In this document: positions 17,494-26,297 of the stretch, piece after piece | How the letters are laid out: every line of letters begins with the position of its first letter | Numbering within the stretch: position 1 is the first letter of the stretch | Source of the DNA: Methylobacter sp015476545 | GTDB taxonomy: Bacteria; Pseudomonadota; Gammaproteobacteria; Methylococcales; Methylomonadaceae | Reading direction: 5' to 3' | Length of the DNA stretch: 64,000 nt | NCBI RefSeq assembly: GCF_052162025.1 | Contig: NZ_CP197401.1 | Coordinates: 2,790,001-2,854,000, forward strand | Notes under the pieces: generated by a model | Database searches by the model: none | What the model was told of the DNA's origin: nothing | What the model saw: the letters and a program-made list of their open reading frames with translations, nothing else | Position numbers and translations under genes: made by a program

Positions 17494-18429
17494 ATGACAA
17501 CTCTTATAGAAGCCGAGCATTTGTATCGCTATTACGGCAAGCATTGCGCCGTTCATGATGTCAGTTTTACCCTGTCCAAAGGCGAAGTTCTGGGTTTTCT
17601 GGGACCCAACGGCGCCGGCAAAACCACAACCATGCAGATGCTGTGCGGCAATCTGGCGCCCAGCGCCGGCCAGATTAAAATTAACGGTTTTGATCTGCTC
17701 GATCAACCCAGACCAGCCAAGCAGAGCCTGGGCTATTTACCCGATACACCGCCTCTCTACCGCGAACTGAGCGTGCAGGAATATTTGCATTACTGTGCGC
17801 AACTGCATGGCGTCCCGCGGCATTCGATCAGGCAGGCTGTCGATAAGGCCAAGGAGCGCTGCGGCCTTGGCGATGTCGCCGACCGGCTGATTACCAATCT
17901 GTCAAAAGGTTTTCAACAGCGGGCCGGTATCGCCCAGGCTATCCTGCACAACCCGGAAATCATCATACTGGATGAGCCGACCGTTGGCCTCGACCCTATA
18001 CAGATCCGTGAAATCCGTGAATTGATCCGAGAGCTGGGCCAGGATCATGGGGTCATTCTGTCGACACATATTCTGACCGAAGTGCAGGAATCCTGCTCAC
18101 ATGTACAAATCATCCATCAGGGACGGCTGATTCTGAATGAAACCATCGCCGGACTTAACCGGCAAATGAATACGGGCACGTTGCGGGTCGCTACGCGTCT
18201 TGAGCCTAATGTAGGCGTATTATTGACATTGCCCGGCGTGACATCCATAGACAAAATAACCGAACATCAGATCAAAATCCATCACAGCATGACCGACAAC
18301 ACCGTTGAGCGAATTGCCGAGACCATTATCGCCTCGGGATGGGGTTTGCAAGAACTGACACCCGTAAAGCAATCGATGGAAGATATTTTTATTACCCTGA
18401 CCCAAGAGCCGAAACAGATCGATTTATGA
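17494..18429 (+). CDS. ABC transporter ATP-binding protein (GldA-like)
   Basis: A 311-residue ATPase with Walker A GPNGAGKTTT near residue 40, signature LSKGFQQRAGIAQA near residue 137, and Walker B IIILDEPTVGLDP near residue 157, then STH and a C-terminal extension after residue 220 typical of exporters with separate permeases. The start is the ATG at 17494, eight bases after the hflD stop. A frame extending upstream to 17395 overlaps hflD and is not conserved-looking. Together with the next two genes it forms the GldA/GldF/GldG type set known from gliding bacteria but widespread elsewhere. Substrate unknown. Confidence 0.88.
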   Translation: MTTLIEAEHLYRYYGKHCAVHDVSFTLSKGEVLGFLGPNGAGKTTTMQMLCGNLAPSAGQIKINGFDLLDQPRPAKQSLGYLPDTPPLYRELSVQEYLHYCAQLHGVPRHSIRQAVDKAKERCGLGDVADRLITNLSKGFQQRAGIAQAILHNPEIIILDEPTVGLDPIQIREIRELIRELGQDHGVILSTHILTEVQESCSHVQIIHQGRLILNETIAGLNRQMNTGTLRVATRLEPNVGVLLTLPGVTSIDKITEHQIKIHHSMTDNTVERIAETIIASGWGLQELTPVKQSMEDIFITLTQEPKQIDL

Positions 18430-19178
18430 TTCTAGCTATTGCTGCGCGTGAGTTTAAAACCCTGTTTTTATCGCCGATGGCCTGGACGATATTGGCTATC
18501 CTGCAATTTATCCTGGCTTTTTTATTCTTATCCCAGGTTGAAACCTTCACCATGCTCCAACCTAAGCTGACCGCTATTGAAGGGGCGCCGGGGCTGACCG
18601 ATATTGTCGTCACGCCGTTGTTCGGCAACGCGGCCATCATCCTGTTACTGGCGACTCCCTTGTTGACCATGCGGCTGATCTGCGAGGAACGCCGAAACAA
18701 AACCCTGTCATTGCTGCTTTCCGCGCCTGTTTCCAACGGCGATATCATCATCGGCAAGTATCTGGGCACGCTCGGCCTGTTATTGCTGATTATCCTGCTG
18801 ACCGCATTGATGCCGTTATCCCTGCTGGCGGGCGGCGAACTAGATTTCGGCAAATTATTCGCCAACATGCTGGCATTATTGCTGCTGGTTTCGACTTTCG
18901 CCGCCATCGGCCTTTTTGTATCCTGTCTGGCCGGCCATCCGACTGTCGCCGCCCTGGGCACATTCGGCCTGTTATTGGTGCTGTGGCTCATAGACTGGAC
19001 CACGGGCATTGAAGACCAGCGCAGCGAATTGTTTGAATACCTGTCTCTGCTGAGACACTTTCAGAACATTCAAACCGGCCTGATCAGCAGCGCCGATATC
19101 AGCTATTTTCTGCTAGTTACCGGCACATTCATCCTGCTCAGCATTCGCAGACTCGATAACGACCGTTTACAAAAATGA
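18426..19178 (+). CDS. ABC transporter permease (GldF-like)
   Basis: A 250-residue membrane protein with about six hydrophobic segments. It begins MILAIAAREFKTLFLSPMAW, the typical ABC-2 permease start in which an amphipathic helix precedes the first membrane span. RLICEERRNKTLSLLLSAPV near residue 80 is the conserved elbow of the ABC-2 family. The ATG overlaps the ATPase stop (ATGA), and its own stop overlaps the next start in the same way, so the three genes are tightly coupled. It would form the membrane pore with the GldA-like ATPase. Confidence 0.88.
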   Translation: MILAIAAREFKTLFLSPMAWTILAILQFILAFLFLSQVETFTMLQPKLTAIEGAPGLTDIVVTPLFGNAAIILLLATPLLTMRLICEERRNKTLSLLLSAPVSNGDIIIGKYLGTLGLLLLIILLTALMPLSLLAGGELDFGKLFANMLALLLLVSTFAAIGLFVSCLAGHPTVAALGTFGLLLVLWLIDWTTGIEDQRSELFEYLSLLRHFQNIQTGLISSADISYFLLVTGTFILLSIRRLDNDRLQK

Positions 19179-20521
19179 AGATATCCCAACGCATACACCA
19201 GCGGATACGCTTGAAAAACCTGTTTCTGACGCTGGTCTTATTGAGCGCCATCGGCGGACTGGCTTGGTTAAGCAACCGCTATACGCTGGAAGCAGACATA
19301 ACCGCCAATGCCGGCAACACGCTATCGCCCGCTTCCATCAGACTGCTCGCCTCCATGCCGGACCCAATAGCCATCACGGTTTACATGAAAGCGGATCAAC
19401 CAATACGCAGTCAGATTGCGCAACTGATTGATCGTTACAAACGGCATAAACCCAACCTAAGCCTTGCTTTTATAGATCCTGACGCGCAGCCGGAGAAAAC
19501 ACGCGAACTGAATATCGGCGCGGCCGGCGCCATTCTGGTCGATTATCAGGGCCGTACCGAGAAAATAACCTTTGTTGATGAATCATCATTGACCAATGCC
19601 CTGCTGCAATTGGCCAATGCCCACGAGCGCTGGATCACCTTCCTGACCGGCCACGGCGAGCGCGCCATTGACGGACAAGCCAATTTTGATCTAGAGCAGT
19701 TCGGCAAGGAATTGGCCCGGCGCAAGATCAATGCCCAAACCATTAACCTGGCCACGCTGCCAGCCATACCCGACAACTCTGCCCTGCTGGTTATGACTGC
19801 CCCGGCCGTGCCGCTGCTGACCAATGAAATCGAGATTATCCATCGCTACGTAGAACAAGGCGGCAATCTGCTCGTGCTGACCGATCCTGACGCCAAGCAT
19901 CTGGAGATATTGGAACAGCGCCTGGGCATACACCGATTGCCAGGCGCCATTATGGACGGCAGCACCAAGCTTTACGGCATTACCGATCCGAGCTTTGTCC
20001 TTGTCGCGGAATATGCGCAACACGCCGTTACCCAAGGCTTTCAAACCACGACGATCTATCCTGCGGCCGCGGCGCTGGAGATGGATGCGGAGTCGAATTT
20101 CCAAGCTGAAGCCCTATTCGACAGCGCGCAGCAATCCTGGACAGAAACCGGCCCTATCAACGGAGAGGTCCGTTTTGATGCCGACAGCGACGAAAAACAA
20201 GGCCCGTTGCCCGTAGCCTATGCATTGACGCGCACCGTCAATGGAAAAAACCAGCAACGCATCGTCGTTGTCGGCGACGGCGACTTTTTGTCCAATGCCT
20301 ATATCGGCAATGTCGGCAATCTGGACATGGGCCTTAGAATCGTCAACTGGCTGATCCATGAAGACCAGTTTATCGACATCCCGGCCAAGACCGCTACCGA
20401 TAAAACCCTGCAGTTAACGGAAACCTCCGTTGCGGTCATCGGTTTTGGCTTTCTGGTTGTCATACCGTTATTGCTAGCGGGCTCCGGTTTTTTCGTCTGG
20501 CGCAAACGCAAACAGCGGTAA
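19175..20521 (+). CDS. ABC transporter auxiliary protein (GldG-like)
   Basis: A 448-residue protein of the ABC_transp_aux type. One N-terminal membrane anchor (about residues 13-31) and one C-terminal anchor (about 421-442, before RKRKQR) bracket a large periplasmic domain. That domain has an N-terminal thioredoxin-like part (ITVYMKADQPI, LAFIDPDAQP) and a gatase-like part (WITFLTGHGERAID, GGNLLVLTDPDA near residue 225, and RIVVVGDGDFLSN near residue 363). These features match GldG. The genes overlap by four bases (ATGA). In this non-gliding lineage the substrate and process are unknown. Confidence 0.85.
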   Translation: MKISQRIHQRIRLKNLFLTLVLLSAIGGLAWLSNRYTLEADITANAGNTLSPASIRLLASMPDPIAITVYMKADQPIRSQIAQLIDRYKRHKPNLSLAFIDPDAQPEKTRELNIGAAGAILVDYQGRTEKITFVDESSLTNALLQLANAHERWITFLTGHGERAIDGQANFDLEQFGKELARRKINAQTINLATLPAIPDNSALLVMTAPAVPLLTNEIEIIHRYVEQGGNLLVLTDPDAKHLEILEQRLGIHRLPGAIMDGSTKLYGITDPSFVLVAEYAQHAVTQGFQTTTIYPAAAALEMDAESNFQAEALFDSAQQSWTETGPINGEVRFDADSDEKQGPLPVAYALTRTVNGKNQQRIVVVGDGDFLSNAYIGNVGNLDMGLRIVNWLIHEDQFIDIPAKTATDKTLQLTETSVAVIGFGFLVVIPLLLAGSGFFVWRKRKQR

Positions 20522-20615
20522 AAACCGAATAAAGCTTCGCGTCTTCTGTATTCTTCGTAGTCTTATGCTTTAATAAATAAAATACAACTCCCTATAATGC
20601 TTTAGCTTTACTTTC

Positions 20616-21431
20616 ATGCCTGAATTACCCGAAGTTGAAACGACCCGACGCGGCATAACGCCTTATATTGAAGGGCAAACCGTCAAACGCGTCATTATCC
20701 GCCAGCCCAGGCTGCGCTGGTCCGTACCGGAAAATCTCGAGCAAACCTTGAAAGGCCTGCGCATACAGACGGTTTCCAGAAGAGCGAAATATCTGTTGCT
20801 TGCGACCGATGCCGGCACGCTGCTGCTGCATTTGGGCATGTCCGGCAGTTTGCGGATCATCTCCGACAGCCAGACGGCCGGCAAGCACGACCATATCGAC
20901 TTTATTTTCGCGGACGAAATCATCCTGCGCTTCAATGATCCGCGTCGGTTCGGCGCGGTGTTGTGGACGACGGAACCGGCCGAACAGCATCCCTTGCTCA
21001 AAGATTTGGGCCCCGAACCGCTGCTGGAGGATTTCAGCGGCGATCTTCTCTATGATCTGTCCAGAAACAAGAAAACACCCATCAAATCATTCATTATGGA
21101 CAGCCACATTGTCGTCGGCGTCGGCAACATCTACGCCAATGAAGCCTTATTCATGGCTGGCATACACCCTGCACGCCAGGCAGGAAAAATCGCCTTGTCC
21201 CGCTATCAGAAACTGGCCGGCTGTATTCAAGTGATCTTGCGCCAGGCTATTGAACAAGGCGGCACGACGTTGCGCGATTTCGTCAATGAAGCCGGAAAGC
21301 CGGGTTATTTTCAGCAACAACTCAATGTCTACGGGCGCGTCGGACAGCCTTGCACCCGATGCCAACAGATTTTAAAGGAAATCAGACTAGCCAACCGGTC
21401 AACGGTATTTTGCAGTGACTGCCAGCGGTAG
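20616..21431 (+). CDS. mutM: Formamidopyrimidine-DNA glycosylase (Fpg/MutM)
   Basis: Removes 8-oxoguanine and formamidopyrimidines and cuts the abasic strand. The 271-residue protein begins MPELPEVETTRRGI, giving the catalytic Pro2 and Glu3. It carries the lysine-bearing LLLHLGMSGSLRI near residue 70, the helix-two-turn-helix region VVGVGNIYANEALF near residue 167, and a C-terminal zinc finger with the pairs CTRC and CSDC. Length is standard. It follows the GldG-like gene by about 95 bases and appears to be an independent unit. Confidence 0.97.
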   Translation: MPELPEVETTRRGITPYIEGQTVKRVIIRQPRLRWSVPENLEQTLKGLRIQTVSRRAKYLLLATDAGTLLLHLGMSGSLRIISDSQTAGKHDHIDFIFADEIILRFNDPRRFGAVLWTTEPAEQHPLLKDLGPEPLLEDFSGDLLYDLSRNKKTPIKSFIMDSHIVVGVGNIYANEALFMAGIHPARQAGKIALSRYQKLAGCIQVILRQAIEQGGTTLRDFVNEAGKPGYFQQQLNVYGRVGQPCTRCQQILKEIRLANRSTVFCSDCQR

Positions 21432-21553
21432 AGCGATAATCCGTCTCACTAGCCCGCAGATTAAGCGGCGGAATTCAAAAAAACCTGCGTAAAAGCCATT
21501 CTGAATTCCACTCACTTCGAATTTATTGGTTAAAGCTGATCGTTGCCTGCTGA

Positions 21554-22162
21554 TTATTTAGAGGGAACGATGCCGTCCAATACACGGATGGGGCTGTCTT
21601 TCGAGCCGTAAAAAACCGGCAGATTGTTATCAGTATTTAACCGAAATGATCCAGTAATACCATTGACATCAAATTCGTAAGTCCCTTGACTCAGCCCGTA
21701 AACAGGCAGAGGAATAGTGCGTTCGAACGGCTCGATGACCTGAGCGCACACGGCAAAAGTTTGCAGCGGAACAAGCCCCAGCGCCACTTCGAATCGTCCC
21801 GCCGGCAGATTGGCTTCCGGTATGCCGAAGACAGGCTCGTAGCGTTGGCCGGCTTGCTCCAATTGATAACAGGGGTTAGGAAGATAGCCGCTCACCTTTA
21901 GAAATACTTGCACAGGACGAGAGCGAATTTTGATTACTTCGACTTTTTCTACTGTCGCCAATTGGGTTTCTGTCATGCCTGACAATGTCCAGGTACCGTC
22001 TTTTTCATTCCGTTGAAACCTGGCATCCCGATATTGCCCGACCTGCTCAGGCGTATCGACATGAGAGATTGCCAATGAATCGCCCTGCAACACGGGATTA
22101 TCTGCTGCAAAGACGAGATGGATCGGTAGCAAAGCCGCGATTATGGCTAAATTTAGACGCAT
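21554..22162 (-). CDS. Secreted protein of unknown function
   Basis: A 202-residue exported protein. The start is the ATG at 22162, which has a perfect AGGAGG Shine-Dalgarno. A longer frame to 22240 lacks one. The signal peptide ends near residue 20 (VFAAD). The C-terminal 100 residues have two cysteines (in NPCYQL and AVCAQV) followed by PFERTIPLPVYGLSQGTYEFDVNG, a beta-domain pattern I recall from many secreted hypothetical proteins. No catalytic motif is seen. It is divergent from the riboswitch-btuB unit and shares its intergenic region. Confidence 0.7.
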   Translation of the reverse strand: MRLNLAIIAALLPIHLVFAADNPVLQGDSLAISHVDTPEQVGQYRDARFQRNEKDGTWTLSGMTETQLATVEKVEVIKIRSRPVQVFLKVSGYLPNPCYQLEQAGQRYEPVFGIPEANLPAGRFEVALGLVPLQTFAVCAQVIEPFERTIPLPVYGLSQGTYEFDVNGITGSFRLNTDNNLPVFYGSKDSPIRVLDGIVPSK

Positions 22163-22285
22163 TATCTGCCTCCTGAAGTTTAAATTTGGATTGAATGAGG
22201 AATTTATAATATAGAGCATGCTAAAGCAGAGATATTTCAATCTATCTCAAACAGAATCTTATCCTTTATAGATTTCGATCAACAA

Positions 22286-22325
22286 TGTAATTTTTCACAA
22301 TAAGCAGTGTAATTTTTCACAATAA
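22286..22325. repeat. Tandem 18-bp direct repeat
   Basis: TGTAATTTTTCACAATAA occurs twice without mismatch (22286-22303 and 22308-22325), period 22 bases, about 125 bases upstream of the secreted-protein start and 130 bases before the btuB promoter. Two helical turns of spacing suggest a paired operator, but no known regulator consensus is recognised. Confidence 0.6.
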
Positions 22326-22451
22326 ATACTGCGTTCCTTGAGCCTGATCATCAGACTTAGAAAATACGTAAACTACGGTCTGCTTCAAACCGGACCATTG
22401 CATACTCTCTCCAATACCAATTGCTTGAGGCATATGCAGTCAGCATTAATT

Positions 22452-22479
22452 TGCTTTATCCCTGTTACCCCTTATAATT
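22452..22479 (+). promoter_or_regulatory. Sigma-70-type promoter for the riboswitch-btuB transcript
   Basis: TTGCTT (22452-22457) and a perfect TATAAT (22474-22479) are separated by 16 bases. The predicted start near 22486 falls at the left edge of the cobalamin riboswitch, which supports the assignment. Confidence 0.65.
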
Positions 22480-22489
22480 GCCGCCTGCT

Positions 22490-22675
22490 TTCAGGTTCTG
22501 TCAGGTTTTTACCTGATGATTAAACGGGAAGTCGGTCAGGTCCTGCCAAAGCCGACGCTGCCCCCGCAACGGTAGATAAGTAAAAGAATCGTTAAAATGC
22601 CACTGTGTCATGCACGGGAAGGTGACGATTCAGGCCCATGCCACTTATAAGCCCGGAGACCGGCCCGAAAGTTTA
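22490..22675 (+). ncRNA. Cobalamin (B12) riboswitch
   Basis: The stretch shows the conserved core elements in order: CGGGAAGTCGGT, then GCTGCCCCCGCAAC, the B12 box GCCACTG (22599-22605), CACGGGAAGGTG, and AGCCCGGAGACCGGCC closing the aptamer. It stands about 115 bases before the btuB start. Binding of adenosylcobalamin should repress btuB and the gene after it. No clear terminator lies between aptamer and ATG, so control is more likely at translation. Confidence 0.92.
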
Positions 22676-22787
22676 ATTCGGTACAGCGGAGGGCTGTCTA
22701 CGAAAAAGACCGCACATCCCTGTCGTCTTCTTTTGTCCTCCGTTGTAATTACACACAACCTTGATGCGCGGGCGGCGCAGAGGACAC

Positions 22788-24626
22788 ATGCAAAAATTCA
22801 TAGTCGGTTCATTAGTGCTGGCCGGTTTTAACAGCCCGTTACAGGCTCGGGAAACGCAGGCCGACAATTCACTCAATTTACCCGAAATGGTCATAACGGC
22901 CACACGAACGGAAACGCCGAAAGACCAGTTGGCGGCTGCATCAACAATTTATACGCGGACCGATATCGAACGTCTTCAATCCAAAACCCTGCCGGAATTA
23001 TTAAGAAACACGACCGGCATCGATATGGCACAAAGCGGCTACGGCCAAAATACCAGCGTGTACATGCGCGGCACCAATTCCGATCATGTGCTGGTCCTGA
23101 TCGACGGCATTAAAGTCGGCTCGGCAACTTTAGGCACGACACCGTTTCAGTTTATTCCCATCGACCAGATCGAACGCGTGGAGATCATCAAAGGGCCGCA
23201 ATCGAGCCTGTACGGCTCGGAAGCGATAGGCGGCGTCATCCAGATTTTTACGCGCAAAGGCAGTCAGGAAGAAAAGCCCGGTTTCACGCTGGACGCCGGC
23301 GGCGGGTCATACGATACAATTAAGACTTCCGGCACGGTCAGCGGCAAATGGAAAAACAGCTGGTACAGCCTGGGCGCATCGCATTTCAACTCTCAGGGCT
23401 TTAATAACCGTGAACCGATTCCGGGGCGTTTCGGTTTCGATCAGCCCGACAAAGACGGCTACCGCAACACAGGCTTGAATGCGCGGCTTGGCCACCGCTT
23501 CGACAATAACGCCGAAGTAGAAGCGTTTTTCATGCGTGCCGAAGGCAAAAACGAATATGATGGCAACGCCCAGAATAAAACCAAATTCGTCGACCAGGTT
23601 GTCGGCGCCTCCGCCAGCATGGATTTTATGGAGGACTGGCGATCAACATTACGTTTAGGCCAAAGCCGCGATGACAGCGACCAGTTTGCGCCCGACGGTT
23701 CATTCACCAGCCGTTTCAACACGACGCGCTGGAACACCACCTGGCTGAATAATTTCACCTTATCTGATAACCATCAATTGATTGCCGGTACGGATTACCG
23801 CGTCGATGAAGTGGACAGCACAACGTCTTATAAGGAAAAGTCCCGTTATGATGTCGGCGTGTTCACGGAGTTGCACAGCCGCGTGCTGGATAATCACTTT
23901 GTCAATGCCTCGTTGCGCTGGGATGAAAATGAGGCTTTCGGCGATTATGTCACCGGCAATTTCGGCTGGCGCTATAACTCAGACTTCGGCATCAGCCCTT
24001 TTGCCAGCTTTGGCAATGCTTTCAAGGCGCCGACGTTCAACGATCTTTATTTTCCGAATTATGGCAATGCCAACCTGAAACCGGAAAAATCGACCTCGTT
24101 CGAAGCGGGGCTTGCCGGCGACCACTGGCTGCAATGGGAAGTGCGGGCCTATCATACCAACATCGACAACCTGATCACGCCGGTCACGAATCCGGTCACA
24201 TTTCAATTCAGCGCGGAAAACATCGGCAAAGCGCAAATCGACGGTATTGAAGTTGAAATCAGCAAGCAGTGGCTGGGCTGGGACGGCAAACTGGGCCTCG
24301 ATCTGTTAAGCCCCAAAAACCGGGAAACCAATGCCCGCTTGCCGCGACGCGCCGAGAAAACCCTGACATTCGACCTATCCAAATCGCTCGGATCGCTTGA
24401 TGTGGGCACGCACATACTGGCCCAAGGTGACCGATTCGATGACATAGGCAATAAAACGAAAATAGCCGGTTACGTAACCGTCGACCTGCGGTCAGCCTAT
24501 CATTTCAATAAAAACTGGATGCTGAGCGCGCAGCTCAATAACTTACTAGATAAAAATTATCAAACCATCAATACTTATAATACGGCGGATAGAAACTTCT
24601 TCCTGGCTATCCATTATAATAACTGA
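22788..24626 (+). CDS. btuB: TonB-dependent vitamin B12 receptor BtuB
   Basis: Outer-membrane receptor for cobalamin. The 612-residue chain has a signal peptide (about residues 1-21, ending LQARE), a TonB-box region LPEMVITATRTETP (about 34-47), a plug domain with GIDMAQSGYGQNTSVYMRG and VLVLIDGIKVGS, and a 22-strand-type barrel with a receptor C-terminus ending RNFFLAIHYNN. The start is the ATG at 22788, preceded by AGAGG. A TTG nine codons upstream is possible. The riboswitch directly upstream confirms B12 as the ligand. The downstream gene is probably its inner-membrane partner. Confidence 0.93.
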   Translation: MQKFIVGSLVLAGFNSPLQARETQADNSLNLPEMVITATRTETPKDQLAAASTIYTRTDIERLQSKTLPELLRNTTGIDMAQSGYGQNTSVYMRGTNSDHVLVLIDGIKVGSATLGTTPFQFIPIDQIERVEIIKGPQSSLYGSEAIGGVIQIFTRKGSQEEKPGFTLDAGGGSYDTIKTSGTVSGKWKNSWYSLGASHFNSQGFNNREPIPGRFGFDQPDKDGYRNTGLNARLGHRFDNNAEVEAFFMRAEGKNEYDGNAQNKTKFVDQVVGASASMDFMEDWRSTLRLGQSRDDSDQFAPDGSFTSRFNTTRWNTTWLNNFTLSDNHQLIAGTDYRVDEVDSTTSYKEKSRYDVGVFTELHSRVLDNHFVNASLRWDENEAFGDYVTGNFGWRYNSDFGISPFASFGNAFKAPTFNDLYFPNYGNANLKPEKSTSFEAGLAGDHWLQWEVRAYHTNIDNLITPVTNPVTFQFSAENIGKAQIDGIEVEISKQWLGWDGKLGLDLLSPKNRETNARLPRRAEKTLTFDLSKSLGSLDVGTHILAQGDRFDDIGNKTKIAGYVTVDLRSAYHFNKNWMLSAQLNNLLDKNYQTINTYNTADRNFFLAIHYNN

Positions 24627-24670
24627 CCACAAGCTGGATCTTAATCACTAACCCATTTGGAGATAACAAT

Positions 24671-25240
24671 ATGAACATGAAACAATGGCTGCAAGTCGAG
24701 TATTTGCCTATTCCCTTGATTGCATTGATGGCGCTGACCCGCTTTCATCACTTCGGCGATGTCCTGCATCTGCCCGACGCATCGCTGGCGGTTTTTTTCT
24801 TCGCCGGCTTTTATCGCAAGAAAGCCTTTTTCGTCTTTTTGTTATTGTTGGCAGGTTTGATCGATTATATCGCTATCGCAAACGGCACCAGCAGCTGGTG
24901 CGTATCCCCGGCTTACGTGTTTTTGATTCCGACTTATGCAGTCATGTGGGTAGCGGGCCGCTACTGCTCGAAATTCAAGTCCTTGAACGCATATGAACTG
25001 GCCAGTTCTATCGGCCTGATGACGCTGGCTGCATCGGCTGCGTTCATTATCTCGAACGGCAGTTTCTATCTGTTCTCAGGACGTTATACGGATTTGTCAT
25101 GGGCACAATACTTCGCTCGCGTAGTAAAGTATTATCCGCCTTATGTAGGCTTCGCCATGGTTTACGGACTGACTATCTACCTAATCATCAAGCTGTTCAA
25201 ATCAATGCCTGATACGCAGACAGCCTATAAAGAAATTTAA
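24671..25240 (+). CDS. btuM: Probable inner-membrane cobalamin transporter BtuM
   Basis: A 189-residue membrane protein with about six hydrophobic segments. After the first membrane segment comes LHLPDASLAVFFFAGFY (residues 32-48), then LIDYIAIANGTSSWCVSPAYVFL with a single conserved-looking cysteine (Cys77). Known biology: BtuM proteins are small, solitary homologues of ECF S-components found near B12 riboswitches, and in Thiobacillus denitrificans BtuM a cysteine at about position 80 binds and decyanates cobalamin. Size, position after btuB and the cysteine fit this. It has a good AGATAAC-type leader and ends before a strong hairpin. Assignment rests on pattern memory. Confidence 0.68.
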   Translation: MNMKQWLQVEYLPIPLIALMALTRFHHFGDVLHLPDASLAVFFFAGFYRKKAFFVFLLLLAGLIDYIAIANGTSSWCVSPAYVFLIPTYAVMWVAGRYCSKFKSLNAYELASSIGLMTLAASAAFIISNGSFYLFSGRYTDLSWAQYFARVVKYYPPYVGFAMVYGLTIYLIIKLFKSMPDTQTAYKEI

Positions 25241-25251
25241 TTGATGTTGCC

Positions 25252-25277
25252 CACAGAGGGCATAAAGGCCCTCTGTG
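25252..25277 (+). terminator. Hairpin terminator after btuM
   Basis: A perfect 10-base-pair stem (CACAGAGGGC with GCCCTCTGTG) and a 6-base loop, twelve bases after the btuM stop, followed by an only moderately T-rich run. It closes the riboswitch-btuB-btuM unit and may also serve the convergent rsfS. Confidence 0.65.
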
Positions 25278-25302
25278 ACGATCATTTTCTTACTCGGCTA
25301 AA

Positions 25303-25644
25303 TCAACCCGCTTCTTTGGCATGATCAACCGACCACAATTTTTCCAATTGATAAAATTCACGCGCTTGAGCAGTCATCACATGGACGATGACATCGCCCA
25401 GATCCAGCAATACCCAGTCAGAACCCTGCCCGCCTTCAATACCCAACGGTTTTAAGCCGCTCTCTTGAACTTTTTCCGACACATATTGGCATAAAGACTG
25501 TATATGACGGTCGGAAGTACCGGTAGCGATAACCATGTAATCGGTAAAACTGGTCTTGCCCCGCACATCTATTGTGGTGATGTATTGCCCTTTGCGTTCA
25601 TCCAAAACCGTCTGGACAATGTGTAATAACTCATCTGTCTGCAT
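25303..25644 (-). CDS. rsfS: Ribosome silencing factor RsfS
   Basis: RsfS binds ribosomal protein uL14 and blocks subunit joining under starvation. The 113-residue protein shows the family pattern KGQYITTIDVRGKTSFTDYMVIATGTSDRHIQS (residues 18-50 region) and GSDWVLLDLGDVIVHVM near residue 80, then a short basic/aromatic C-terminal part. It is the last gene of proA-nadD-rsfS, 32 bases after nadD. nadD-rsfS pairing is widespread in bacteria. Confidence 0.95.
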   Translation of the reverse strand: MQTDELLHIVQTVLDERKGQYITTIDVRGKTSFTDYMVIATGTSDRHIQSLCQYVSEKVQESGLKPLGIEGGQGSDWVLLDLGDVIVHVMTAQAREFYQLEKLWSVDHAKEAG

Positions 25645-25676
25645 TCAAATTCCTGTACTAAATAATTATGAAAGCT

Positions 25677-26297
25677 TTATTTCTCATAAAGCGCATGCTG
25701 CTTAATGTATTCTATGACAGCATCAGGCAATAAAAAACCCGGATTGCGTTTTTCCGCAATCATTTTCCTGATGGCCGTCGCCGAGATTTCGAGCTGCGTG
25801 ATGGGCTGAAAAAACAATCTGCCGGCCGATGCTTGCGCCAGCTCTGTTATCTCAATGGCCTTTTTGGCCGCAAAATAGCCATCAAGTTCCTGCAGTTGAA
25901 ATCCCGGACGGGTCATGACGACTATATGGGCATAATCGAACAACTGCTGCCATCGATGCCAGGTTGCCAGATTTTTAAACGCATCGCTGCCGATAAACAG
26001 CAATAACGGCTGCTCTGGGAATTCCTGCCTGAAGGATTTCAGCGTATCGACCATATAAGAGTGACCCGCCCTATCCAGCTCTCGGGTATCGATGATAAAT
26101 CCCGGCTGGTTTTTAATGGCCAGTTCCAGCATCTGCACCCGCATCAGCGCTGTGGCCACGGGCTGTTCGCGATGAGGCGGCTGGGCGCTGGGCAGCAAGC
26201 GGATTTCAGTCAGTCCGAAGATCTCCTTGACTTCCAGCGCCGAGCGTAAATGCCCGTAGTGAACGGGGTCGAACGTACCGCCAAAAATACCGATCAT
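25677..26297 (-). CDS. nadD: Nicotinate-nucleotide adenylyltransferase
   Basis: Adenylates nicotinic acid mononucleotide in NAD synthesis. The 206 residues carry GIFGGTFDPVHYGHLRSAL at the N-terminus with the nucleotidyltransferase HYGH motif, FIGSDAFKNLATWHRW near residue 102, and the C-terminal signature ISATAIRKMIAEKRNPGFLLP. The ATG follows the proA stop with no gap (TAAATG), so translation is coupled. Length is typical. Confidence 0.96.
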   Translation of the reverse strand: MIGIFGGTFDPVHYGHLRSALEVKEIFGLTEIRLLPSAQPPHREQPVATALMRVQMLELAIKNQPGFIIDTRELDRAGHSYMVDTLKSFRQEFPEQPLLLFIGSDAFKNLATWHRWQQLFDYAHIVVMTRPGFQLQELDGYFAAKKAIEITELAQASAGRLFFQPITQLEISATAIRKMIAEKRNPGFLLPDAVIEYIKQHALYEK

